Of a DNA stretch of 64,000 nt, positions 35,978-46,703 are shown piece after piece. The stretch lies in contig NZ_JAMQBK010000046.1 of the NCBI RefSeq assembly GCF_023701485.1, positions 1 to 64,000 on the forward strand, written 5' to 3'. The notes beneath the pieces were generated by a model. It saw nothing but the letters and a program-made list of their open reading frames with translations. It was not told the DNA's origin and searched no databases. The position numbers were made by a program, and so were the translations under genes. How positions within the stretch are numbered: the first letter of the stretch is position 1; every line of letters starts with the position of its first letter. The DNA is from Aporhodopirellula aestuarii (GTDB lineage: Bacteria; Planctomycetota; Planctomycetia; Pirellulales; Pirellulaceae).

Positions 35978-37017
35978 TTGGCCGTTACTGAAGAGCCGTT
36001 CGACGAGGGGACCAGTGCGGCAGGCATCTGCATCTCACAGATTTTCAGAGCGTCGGTGGCAAGTTTAGGATCAAGCGCGGGCGGGATCTCTTCGCCCGCG
36101 ACGACGCGTGCCGCCCAGTCCACTTCCGCCACGAATGCGTCAATCGGGTCAGAGTCTTTAAGGACAGGCCGTTCCAGTTTTCCATTGTTGTGCATGACAA
36201 CCAACGGGATCGAGTCCGACGTTCCGTCGGAGTAGGCAGCATGTTCGAATCTTAGAGTTGCTTTTTCGAACGAGACTTCAAATCCGTGGGTAAAAGGACG
36301 GGCGGGGGAATCGATCACGCCGCCGGCAACCGAAACGACAAAACCATCATAATCTAAAACCGTCTCATAACGTTTCGGAACCTCCGAAACGCAGTGCGAT
36401 ACGGTGTGAGCGGCCGTGGGCATGCCGAACAACATGCGGATCAGATGCGCATCATGGATTTGCAAATCCAGCAACGGTCCGCCGACACGAGACATTTTGT
36501 AGAAACCGGGAACCCAGTCAGGCGGTCCGATAGTTCGTTGGAACCGACCGCTGAGTATTGCACCATACCGTCCGCTCGCGGCGGCATCGGTCAAGAACGT
36601 GTACTCAGGCATGAACGGCAAAATGTGGCCAACCATCAATTGCCCGGGGGCGGCCATCGCCGTCAACTCCGCCGCCGCCGAAGCTGAAAGAGCGAGCGGT
36701 TTTTCGCAAAGCACACTCTTGCCCGCCGCCAGTGATTTCGTTACCGCCTCGACGTGCAAATGCGGTGGCAAGCAGATATCGATGAGGTCGATGGAATCAT
36801 CAGCGAGCAATCCATCAAGGCTTTCGCAAACGATCATCTCTGAAACATCAATACGTTCCCCAGGCGGGCCGAAATTGCCCTGGATACCACACCAGTCGCC
36901 ATCTCGCTTGGCCGAGTCTCGACTGGCGAAACCGACCAATTGGGCGTTTTCGCTGCGGCGATACGCGAGCGAATGAATCCACCCCATAAAACCGACGCCG
37001 AGGATTGCCGCTCGCAT
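35974..37017 (-). CDS. Gfo/Idh/MocA family oxidoreductase, cytoplasmic
   Basis: A 347-residue NAD(P)-dependent dehydrogenase of normal family length with no Tat signal. The Rossmann start is ILGVGFMGW (residues 4-12) and the EKP motif (LCEKPLA) is near residue 105. It lies 2 bases after the methyltransferase stop and overlaps larE by 4 bases, so all are translated together. Substrate unknown. Confidence 0.9.
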   Translation of the reverse strand: MRAAILGVGFMGWIHSLAYRRSENAQLVGFASRDSAKRDGDWCGIQGNFGPPGERIDVSEMIVCESLDGLLADDSIDLIDICLPPHLHVEAVTKSLAAGKSVLCEKPLALSASAAAELTAMAAPGQLMVGHILPFMPEYTFLTDAAASGRYGAILSGRFQRTIGPPDWVPGFYKMSRVGGPLLDLQIHDAHLIRMLFGMPTAAHTVSHCVSEVPKRYETVLDYDGFVVSVAGGVIDSPARPFTHGFEVSFEKATLRFEHAAYSDGTSDSIPLVVMHNNGKLERPVLKDSDPIDAFVAEVDWAARVVAGEEIPPALDPKLATDALKICEMQMPAALVPSSNGSSVTAK

Positions 37018-37019
37018 GA

Positions 37020-38791
<1,772 letters not shown>

Positions 38792-38823
38792 TCATACCGC
38801 GACACATCAAACTGCGACACACC

Positions 38824-39531
38824 CTAGCGGGCACTGACAACGACGTCGTCGAATTCGTTCATGTCATCGAACGAGCCGATGCCGACCCGTCCTTTGCTGA
38901 AGCTTTTGTCGATCACGCTCAGATGCGGCGTTTCCATGTCGTCGAAATACACGTCGATCGCACCGGTTTCGACAATTCGCACAACGCGTACGTGATGCCA
39001 ATCGTCGTCCCACGGTGTCGGTTTTTCGTTTTGCGTGATCGCCAAACGTGGAGCTTCGTTGACGATCATGATTTGTCCACTGTGTGGATCGGGTTTCGCC
39101 CCGAGATGCACGTAGTAGAAATGCTGGTCGTCTTGGTAGTTAAAGAACACGCAGCAATCGCGGTGATTGCCGGTGTCCTTGGTGCTGCGAACTCGGAAGT
39201 TGATCTCGACGCTCTCGAGTTCGAGGTCTTTGACCAACGCGACATGGAATGGACTGCGCACGGGCGGCACATAATCAGACTGCCGCGCCGTGATTGCCAG
39301 CGTGTGATTCCCGTCACGTTCTGCCAATTCCCAGGTTCCTGGATCCAAGGTTTCCCAAGATCCGGTCCCCGATTCAAAATCGTCTTGAAAGACTACTTTT
39401 CCATCGGCATTTGGCGTTGCAACCGAGGTATCCTCCGCATGAAGTGCAGACGGAACCGCGAACGCCGAGAGTGCGATGCTGTACAAGCCAGCGTAGAGGG
39501 CGATGGACCCTCGATGAGACATTTTTCGCAT
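38824..39531 (-). CDS. Secreted LamG/DUF1080-like domain protein
   Basis: A 235-residue exported protein with a signal peptide (residues about 1-31) and one jelly-roll domain related to the 3-keto-disaccharide hydrolase (DUF1080)/LamG group: FQDDFESG near the start, INFRVRST, DDWHHVRVVR, and GRVGIGSFDD at the end. These domains bind or cleave glycosides. No second domain. It is divergent from the 39679 gene. Confidence 0.8.
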   Translation of the reverse strand: MRKMSHRGSIALYAGLYSIALSAFAVPSALHAEDTSVATPNADGKVVFQDDFESGTGSWETLDPGTWELAERDGNHTLAITARQSDYVPPVRSPFHVALVKDLELESVEINFRVRSTKDTGNHRDCCVFFNYQDDQHFYYVHLGAKPDPHSGQIMIVNEAPRLAITQNEKPTPWDDDWHHVRVVRIVETGAIDVYFDDMETPHLSVIDKSFSKGRVGIGSFDDMNEFDDVVVSAR

Positions 39532-39678
39532 GGTGGGGAACTGGAGGGAGAGGGGGGGTCTGTGTGGGAGATACGCTCGGGATATTGTAGAGTATCATGT
39601 CTCGAAAATCAGGCAGCAGATGGTTGCCAACCGAAATTCCCTCGCGGTGCCAAACGCCCGCCCTCGATCGCTCTCCCT

Positions 39679-40143
39679 ATGCCCAAAAAACAACGCATTC
39701 CCCACAAATTTCAACCCTGGATTGACGTTCGAAGAAAGTTTCATCTCTCCCACAAGCATGTTCAAATGGCGAGAGAACTGGGGTTGAGTCCCAAGAAATT
39801 CGGCAGCTACGCCAACCGTGACAAGCAACCCTGGAAATTGCCGCTGGTCGAGTTCATCGAGTTTCTCTACCAGAGACAATTTGACAAGACAGAGCCCGAT
39901 CAGATTAGGACCATCGAAGAGATGGCAGCGGAGCACGTCGCCAAACGGGCCGAACGCAAGCTCAGGAAACTGAACAGCGAAAACGATGCGAGCCCATCAA
40001 TCGAAATTGACGGGGAAACTGAAAATGCCGTCCCACAGGCGGAAGGCGGCGACAATCAGATTCAGGCAGTCGGTGACGAGGAGAGCGGGCAGGCTGGAAC
40101 AATCACTCAGGACCAAACCCCCGACGATTCGAACGCCTCGTAA
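39679..40143 (+). CDS. Conserved hypothetical protein (KKQRIPHKFQPW family)
   Basis: A 154-residue basic protein. Residues 1-75 match a widely distributed small hypothetical family (start MPKKQRIPHKFQPW, then HVQMARELGLSPKKFGSYAN and QPWKLPL). The C-terminal half is acidic and disordered, an extension absent from most members I recall. The open frame runs upstream to 38923, antisense to the previous gene, but ATG 39679 is the family start. Function unknown. Confidence 0.8.
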   Translation: MPKKQRIPHKFQPWIDVRRKFHLSHKHVQMARELGLSPKKFGSYANRDKQPWKLPLVEFIEFLYQRQFDKTEPDQIRTIEEMAAEHVAKRAERKLRKLNSENDASPSIEIDGETENAVPQAEGGDNQIQAVGDEESGQAGTITQDQTPDDSNAS

Positions 40144-40185
40144 GACGTGAACAACTCGTAGGGTGTCAACCATTCAGGCAGCGTC

Positions 40186-42231
40186 TCAGTTCGCCTGCGA
40201 GTTCGATCCGATGCTCTCTACCCATTCGTCGTCACACAACAGCCGTCGCCGGATCGGTTTCTCGATCTTTGACGCGTCCAGATTTGGTTGGCAGCGGGTT
40301 TCCCACTCGGGTGCATCGGATGGTACGCGTCGGTCGTTGGCCGCCGATCGCAAGATCTCGATGTGCTGGTTTCGAAACTTGGGATCACGGAACAGTCGTT
40401 CAAAAAGACTCTCGTGCTTCTGTTCGCCACGCATTGCCGTGAGTTCACAAACCCAGTGCTGGTGGCGTGACAGGATCGGTTCGGGGTAGCGTTCAGAGAC
40501 GATGCGGAGCAAGCCCAGCTTGGCGAGTTTTCTGCCGACGGCGCGACTCCCCATGGCGACCGCAATCGGAATGGAACACGTCCAACCGATCAGCAACGGT
40601 GAAAACCAAATCAGCCATCCGGGCTCCACCGATGCGAGGCCGACGGTGGTAATGATTCCCAACAGCGTCAATGCCCACATCTGCGCGGTGGCTTCCGACC
40701 ACGAGACGCCAGTCTCGGAGCGTTGCTGGGCATTCCATTTAACGTTGTGTCCGGTGAGTACAGAGACCACGCATCGAGCGTGGTAGATCGCGATCACTCC
40801 CGCCAGAATCGTCGACGCGATGGTTTCGAACGTCGAACTGAATAAGATCGCTGGCACCCCGCCGAGGCGTTTACGTAGCTCGCTGTTCATGCAGACCGTG
40901 GCGATTGCCAATACTTTGGGAAGCAACAGCAACCCCATTGAACCGACAAAAAGCGTGACGCACATCGTCGTCGTGTCCGGAGCAATGGAATCCCCTCCGA
41001 GTTGGGCATTCACGACGGCGGCGATAACCGTCGTAGCAAGGAACAACAACCACAAAGGTGCGGCGACATAGGAAAGAATCCCGCTGAAAAAGTGCAAACG
41101 AGAAACGGGATGGATCCGTTCGGCCAACATGATCTGCCAATGCTGGAGGTTGCCTTGGCACCACCGATGATCGCGTTTGACGAAATCCAAAAGGGTCGTC
41201 GGACATTCTTCGTAACTGCCGCTCAGGTCGTTGGCCAACTTGACCTTCCAACCCGCGCGGACCATCAGCGCGGCTTCCACGAAATCGTGGCTGAGAATTT
41301 CACCGCCGAGCGGTGGCAGGCCATTGAGTATTGGCAAACTGCAGTGACGCATGAAAGCGGCCGTACGAATGATCGCGTTATGCCCCCAGTAATTGCCACG
41401 ATCGCCCGCAAAGCGGTCAAATCCTTCGGCGAACATCGGCCCATACACCGCGGCAGCGAACTGCTGCAATCGGGCAAACAACGATTGGCGACCAACCGGT
41501 ACCGGGGGCACCTGTAGAATGCCAATCGCATCATCCGCGTCCATCCGGCGGACCATTTCGTTGATTGTCGGAGCCGCGATCAGACTGTCGGCATCGAGAA
41601 CGATCATGTAGCGATAGTGGACACCCCAGTTTTCACAGAAGTCTGCAACATTGCCTGCTTTCCGAGCGGTGTTTTCGGATCGGTGACGATAGTAAATCCC
41701 GATCTGGTCCGAGGCCGGGTCGGTGTCGACGTTGATATCGCCCAACCGTTCGACGAGCTCGGACCAACACCACTCTTCTTCTAGCCAAACATCGGTATCC
41801 GTCGAATCGCTGAGCACAAAGAAATCGTATTTTCCGGCCCGGTTGCTTTCCAACAATTGTTCCCGCATCGCGGCGACGGCGGCAAAAACTCTTGTAGGTG
41901 ATTCGTTGTAAACGGGCATCAGGATCGCGGTGCGATTTGACGAAGCCCGTGGTGCTTCAGCCGGGGACGGTGGACCGGCCGATACCGATTGGAGCTTTCC
42001 AAAAAAACCTTCCATCGCCAGTGAGAACGAAAACGCAATCCAGCCAAACAGCACGCTAAAGAGCAGCATGCTCAGCGATTCAAAGAAGCGAGTCGAACCA
42101 TCAGCAATGGTGATGGAATAAAACGTCAAACAGCCCACGAGCCAGATCAGCAACGACATACCGATCACTCTCGATCGGACGAACACGATGTTAGGAGACG
42201 ACTCACAAACAGCGGGGTCAGAAGTGGCCAT
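40186..42231 (-). CDS. opgH: Glucans biosynthesis glucosyltransferase (OpgH/MdoH family)
   Basis: A 681-residue inner-membrane family 2 glycosyltransferase. Two N-terminal helices precede a cytoplasmic GT domain with SDSTD near residue 145, the DAD motif (LDADSL) near 210 and the HRWCQGNLQHW acceptor/translocation motif near 353, followed by about six helices. OpgH makes and exports beta-1,2-linked glucose chains in osmoregulated periplasmic glucan synthesis. It is shorter than the E. coli enzyme (847 residues), lacking most of the N-terminal extension. A divergent glucoamylase-domain gene and an opgG-like gene lie nearby. Confidence 0.92.
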   Translation of the reverse strand: MATSDPAVCESSPNIVFVRSRVIGMSLLIWLVGCLTFYSITIADGSTRFFESLSMLLFSVLFGWIAFSFSLAMEGFFGKLQSVSAGPPSPAEAPRASSNRTAILMPVYNESPTRVFAAVAAMREQLLESNRAGKYDFFVLSDSTDTDVWLEEEWCWSELVERLGDINVDTDPASDQIGIYYRHRSENTARKAGNVADFCENWGVHYRYMIVLDADSLIAAPTINEMVRRMDADDAIGILQVPPVPVGRQSLFARLQQFAAAVYGPMFAEGFDRFAGDRGNYWGHNAIIRTAAFMRHCSLPILNGLPPLGGEILSHDFVEAALMVRAGWKVKLANDLSGSYEECPTTLLDFVKRDHRWCQGNLQHWQIMLAERIHPVSRLHFFSGILSYVAAPLWLLFLATTVIAAVVNAQLGGDSIAPDTTTMCVTLFVGSMGLLLLPKVLAIATVCMNSELRKRLGGVPAILFSSTFETIASTILAGVIAIYHARCVVSVLTGHNVKWNAQQRSETGVSWSEATAQMWALTLLGIITTVGLASVEPGWLIWFSPLLIGWTCSIPIAVAMGSRAVGRKLAKLGLLRIVSERYPEPILSRHQHWVCELTAMRGEQKHESLFERLFRDPKFRNQHIEILRSAANDRRVPSDAPEWETRCQPNLDASKIEKPIRRRLLCDDEWVESIGSNSQAN

Positions 42232-43402
42232 GGGATACCGACTTTAAAAGTGAAGAGGAGACGTCCTTGCAAAATTGCACGTCCGTGCATCGACGGCGTG
42301 GTTGATGCGAACGTTGTGCCAAGTTTGAAAACTTGTTGTTAGACGAACGATGCTTCCAAGCGAGGCAGAGCATCACTGCTAGCCTCGCGGAACAATTTCA
42401 AGACGCAACAGTCAGAAGCAAACGAAATCAGAGACTGATGCGACGGCAGCACGCGACGACGAGAACATTCCAACCCGTCTGTTGAACACAGATAACACTC
42501 TGCTGATCAGACGGGAGTTTCCCATCGTCGCTGCGCGTACGACAGCACGTCCGTTAGCGACCGCGACGTGTCGAGTCGTTAAGAACGCTAAACGATCCGC
42601 CTTGCGGAACCATGAGGAAACGTAGGATCATTTGGGATCCATCCGCGATCGAGCGTGCCCACCAATCCAACCTTAACGGTCCCGCCATCCGTATCGGTTC
42701 GGGGTGGTTCATGGATCTTTGAATAATGGGCGGCACGCTTCGTCTCCTGGTGGAGTCTGCGGATTGCGTGCTTATTGCGTTGTTTGTGTTTAATTTGTTG
42801 TTCGTGTCCATCTGGGCACCTTTTTTGTGAGATGAGGATCGGGACTTGGAGAAGCGTTGACGTCCCGCACGTCGTTATTGCCGACGGCTTTGCTAATACT
42901 TCAAAGCGTGTGCCAAAGGCACAAATGGGTATCGGCAGTTGCCTCTGACATGAACAGCTTTGTCTTTGTGGTTGCCGACGCGTCTTTTCTTATCGCGCCC
43001 CTGAACCACCTAAGGCGGCGATCGAGGTATTCGAAGACAACCATGCAATGAATTCCAGACAAAGATGATTGGAAGTTCTTTGCGGCTGGAAATTGCAAGC
43101 TATTTCAATAGTGGGCCTTGGCCGTTTGTCATTCGATCCAAACGTGATCGTAAAATGACCAGAATGCCTTCCACTTATTGAGCGTTTGGCGGAAAATGCT
43201 CCAAAATTAAGCAGGGCGCATGCGTTCTCGTGAACAGACAGGAACCCATTGTCGTAGCAAACGCACGCAATGGAACGAACCGATCCCGTAAACGAGATTT
43301 AAGGACATCTTGACGCCGCTTGGGTCATTTCTCTATGTTCGTGATCCCTTCGTTACTCCTGCCTCGCCTGCCTCCCGCCTTTCGTCTCACTTGGAACTTG
43401 CA
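42232..43402. other. Large divergent intergenic region of the glucan locus
   Basis: About 1,170 bases between the opgH start (minus) and the GH144-like start (plus). Small inverted repeats lie at about 42359-42387 (CGAGGC / GCCTCG) and 42909-42923 (TGTGCC / GGCACA). A minus-strand frame at 42554-42811 (85 codons) is open but lacks convincing protein character. The region probably holds promoters for both directions and may hold a small RNA. Confidence 0.45.
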
Positions 43403-44722
43403 ATGTCGCATCTTTCCAGCGCATTGACGCGCCGTCGATTCCTTTCTAGCGTTGCGGTTGCTAGCGTTCCGCTAATGAGCGGAGCAACCTTCGGCGAGAC
43501 TTCTACTGTGTCGAGCACCGATTTCTTAACTGATTTGCGCAAGCGGTGCTATCAATATTTTATCGACGCCGCGGACCCATCAACCGGATTGGTGAGTGAT
43601 CGCGGGATGCGCGACGGAAGCGGGTTTAGTGAACACGCCAGTTCAGCGAGTTGTGGCTTTGGGTTGGCGGCCTATGCGATCGCGCCCGCTTCGGGACTCG
43701 AAAGCTTTGAGAGCGCAAGGGAGCGTTCCCGGACGATGCTCCGCTCACTCGTCGACCTCGCCCAACATCACAACGGGTTCGTCTATCACTTCATCAGCCG
43801 CACCGATGGCGACCGTCGCATGAACAGTGAGGCGTCGACGGTCGATACCGCCCTGATGTTGGCAGGTGTGATCTGTTGCGAAACGACGTTTGGGGACGAC
43901 ATCGAGATCAAAAACCTTTGCCAAGAATTGATCGGCCGGACGAACTGGCAATCGATGCTCGGGGAAGGGAATTGTCTGCACATGGGATGGACGCCCGAGC
44001 AAGGGCTATTGCCGTATCAATGGGACCGTTTCAGTGAACTGACGATTCTTGTTTTGATGGCGATCGGCGCGCCCAATCACGCGATCGATCCTTCGGCTTG
44101 GAAAGCCTGGAAACGCGACCGTTTGCTCGTTCATCACGGTGAGTCGTTCTTGAGCTACCCGCCGCTATTCGTTCACCAGTATCCGATGGCGTTCTTCGAT
44201 TTCCGAAACGTGCGAAGCCCGAGCGGTCGTAGCTACTGGAAGAATTCGATCACGGCTCATCACGCTCAGATCGAATTTTTGTCGCGACTCGCCGACCGTT
44301 TCCCACAGGATCTCGGCCATTATGGCGAGCAGCTTTGGGGGATCACGAGCAGCGATTCCGTATCGGGCTATCGCGATTGGGGCGGACCGTACGAAGACAA
44401 CCGCTTCGAACCGGATCGTGGCATCGACGGAACCATCGTGCCGAGCGCTTCGGCAGGCGGGTTGGCGATCGTCCCCGAATTGGCAGTTTCAACATTGGAA
44501 CATCAACGCGATCAATTCGGTGACCAGATTTACGGTCGATACGGGTTTGCAAACGCGTTCAATCCGGCCACGGGTTGGGTCAGCCGCGACGTGATTGGGA
44601 TCGATACCGGCATTTCTTTGCTGATGGCTGAAAATCTACGCAGTGGTGGGGTATGGAGCGCTTTCATGAAGCATCCGCTGCCGCAACGGGCATTCCGCCT
44701 GGCCGGATTCACACCAGCCTAA
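43403..44722 (+). CDS. Tat-exported glucoamylase-domain protein, GH144-like (putative beta-1,2-glucanase)
   Basis: A 439-residue protein. A twin-arginine signal (TRRRFLSSVAVASV) leads to an alpha/alpha-barrel of the glucoamylase type, with WDRFSELTILVLM, a PPLFVHQYPMAFFDFR stretch and YRDWGGPYEDNRF. The PF10091-like glucoamylase domain is shared with GH144 endo-beta-1,2-glucanases, and the neighbouring opgH and opgG genes fit a beta-1,2-glucan substrate. Enzyme class is inferred from fold and context. The frame opens at 43310, but ATG 43403 gives the standard Tat signal. Confidence 0.85.
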   Translation: MSHLSSALTRRRFLSSVAVASVPLMSGATFGETSTVSSTDFLTDLRKRCYQYFIDAADPSTGLVSDRGMRDGSGFSEHASSASCGFGLAAYAIAPASGLESFESARERSRTMLRSLVDLAQHHNGFVYHFISRTDGDRRMNSEASTVDTALMLAGVICCETTFGDDIEIKNLCQELIGRTNWQSMLGEGNCLHMGWTPEQGLLPYQWDRFSELTILVLMAIGAPNHAIDPSAWKAWKRDRLLVHHGESFLSYPPLFVHQYPMAFFDFRNVRSPSGRSYWKNSITAHHAQIEFLSRLADRFPQDLGHYGEQLWGITSSDSVSGYRDWGGPYEDNRFEPDRGIDGTIVPSASAGGLAIVPELAVSTLEHQRDQFGDQIYGRYGFANAFNPATGWVSRDVIGIDTGISLLMAENLRSGGVWSAFMKHPLPQRAFRLAGFTPA

Positions 44723-44990
44723 ATCGTGTTATTGCGTCGCTCGTGAGCCTCTCTTATGCGTGCTCCGAGCCGCCCGCGAAACAACGGGCGTCTGCGCACC
44801 GTCGCAGCGGCATAAGGTAGTGTGATCGCGTCGATGATCGTCGGCTTTCGGGCGGACATGTGAGAAGCGGATTCATCGCTGGATCGGAGATGAAGGAAGC
44901 TGGTGATTCGAGCATTTTCGGCGCACAATTCGCTACTGCGAGAGGACAGCGTTTTGCCTCAATCGCTCCTCCTCTTTTCTTGTCTGCGTC

Positions 44991-46688
44991 ATGCGTCCCC
45001 CTCAATTGCTTCTGTGTTTGACTTGGTTCGTTGTGTTCCATGCTTGTGTGCCTGGTTGGGCCGAGCGTCCTGAAACCATCACCGTCAAGAAGGTTCCGGC
45101 TGTATCGGCAAGCTTCGATGAGAAACCCGAACGACGCGTCTCCAGCTTCGCCGACCTGCAAGAGCTCGCGAGACAGACCGCGGCATCCAGCTATGTTCCC
45201 GAACCGCCATTGATCCCGGTTCTGGCGAACATGAATTACGACCAGTACCGGGAAATCCAGTTTCGCCATGATCAAGGCGTATGGAATGATTCAAGACACC
45301 CGTTCTGGGTTGAGTTCTTTCATCGCGGGTTTGTTCAGCAAGATCGGGTCGATGTCTACCAACTCGATCGCCGCTCACGGACCGGGCTCGCCACCGAAGT
45401 TAAGTATCACCCGTCTCAATTCAACTTCGGCGGTGTCGCCGCTGACCTGCGGATTCCTCCGTCAGTCGGCTATGCGGGTTTGAAAATCGCAGGCCGATTT
45501 CAGCGAGGTGGCGATCCCCAGGAGTTGCTGACGTTTCTGGGCTCGAGTTATTTTCGATCGCGTTCGTCGGACACCGTCTATGGAACCTCTGCACGAGGTC
45601 TGGCCGTCAACATCGGCATGAACCAAGACGAGGAGTTCCCTGACTTCCGGGCGTTTTGGGTGCAGGAGCCGGCCCCCGGGGATCAAACCGTTTGTGCGCT
45701 CGCCTTGTTGGATAGCCCAAGCCTCAGCGGTGCGTATGAATTCCACTTCGATCCCGGCGAGAAGGTTTCGCAACTCGATGTACGAGCGAGTCTCTATTTC
45801 CGTCAGACGCCCGACAAGCTTGCGCTCGCTCCTTTGACGAGCATGTGGATATGGGGTGATGGATTGAAGGGGCCAGAAAAAGACGAGCGTCCCTCAGTTC
45901 ACGATAGCGACGGCCTTCTCATTCATTACAACGACGGATGGCAGTGGCGTGGGCTGGCACGGTTGCCATATCCTTCGGTCACGAGCACGAAGATCGACGA
46001 AGTCAAAGGATTCGGATTGCTGCAGCGCGATCGCAACTTTGAACACTACCTCGATTCCAACGCCCGCTATCACGAGCGACCGAGCGTTTGGGTTCGTCCG
46101 AACGAGTCGTGGGGTCCGGGGCGAATTGAGTTGCTCGAAATCCCCGGGGCTCACGAGGGGATCGACAACATCGGCGCTTACTTCGTCAGCGATTCGCCCG
46201 TGGTCGCGAGCGAGCCGATGATGCTGAACTACTCGGTGTTTTTCTTTTCTGATGAATCCGCGTTGCGATCGGCGGTCGTGCCTATCACTGAGAACGGAAC
46301 GAGCATGTTGACCTGCCGCGAGTTCGACGTCGTGCGCGACGAAAAACAGATCACATTGAAAGTGAACTTTGGACTTTCCGACGCACACGATGGGGAAGAT
46401 GCCGGCGTTGCGACTGCGACGAGTCAGAAAACCAATACTGTCGCGGACCAAGAACTGGTCGAATCGGTGCAATTGATTCGCGGCAAAAAGCTCGACCAAC
46501 GAGTCACGCAGACGTTACAGGGTTGTCTCGTGGAGTTGGTGTTTGAGCCGACGGAAGATGCACCGATCGAGATCGAGCTGCTGCTAAACGATTCTTCCGG
46601 TAGACCGGCCAGCGAGACGTTTCGCTACCTCTGCCCCCATGAGACGCCGACATTCGTGTATCCCGCCGTTTATACCCGTCAGGAGTAA
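44991..46688 (+). CDS. opgG: Periplasmic glucan biosynthesis protein (OpgG/OpgD, MdoG family)
   Basis: A 565-residue exported protein. A signal peptide (LLLCLTWFVVFHACVPGWA) precedes the MdoG domain: beta-sandwich with the family-typical NYDQYREIQF, then FLGSSYFR and LTSMWIWGDG. OpgG/OpgD are now assigned to glycoside hydrolase family 186 as beta-1,2-glucanases that shape periplasmic glucans. It is larger than E. coli OpgG (511 residues). The start ATG 44991 follows 268 bases without a gene. The kinase gene begins 15 bases after its stop, implying co-transcription. Confidence 0.92.
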   Translation: MRPPQLLLCLTWFVVFHACVPGWAERPETITVKKVPAVSASFDEKPERRVSSFADLQELARQTAASSYVPEPPLIPVLANMNYDQYREIQFRHDQGVWNDSRHPFWVEFFHRGFVQQDRVDVYQLDRRSRTGLATEVKYHPSQFNFGGVAADLRIPPSVGYAGLKIAGRFQRGGDPQELLTFLGSSYFRSRSSDTVYGTSARGLAVNIGMNQDEEFPDFRAFWVQEPAPGDQTVCALALLDSPSLSGAYEFHFDPGEKVSQLDVRASLYFRQTPDKLALAPLTSMWIWGDGLKGPEKDERPSVHDSDGLLIHYNDGWQWRGLARLPYPSVTSTKIDEVKGFGLLQRDRNFEHYLDSNARYHERPSVWVRPNESWGPGRIELLEIPGAHEGIDNIGAYFVSDSPVVASEPMMLNYSVFFFSDESALRSAVVPITENGTSMLTCREFDVVRDEKQITLKVNFGLSDAHDGEDAGVATATSQKTNTVADQELVESVQLIRGKKLDQRVTQTLQGCLVELVFEPTEDAPIEIELLLNDSSGRPASETFRYLCPHETPTFVYPAVYTRQE

Positions 46689-46703
46689 GCTAGAATCGGG
46701 GGG

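Noticed and set aside
42554-42811. An 85-codon minus-strand ORF in the glucan intergenic region
   Set aside because: Open but Arg/Ser/Met-rich with no motif and no ribosome site; too weak to call a gene.
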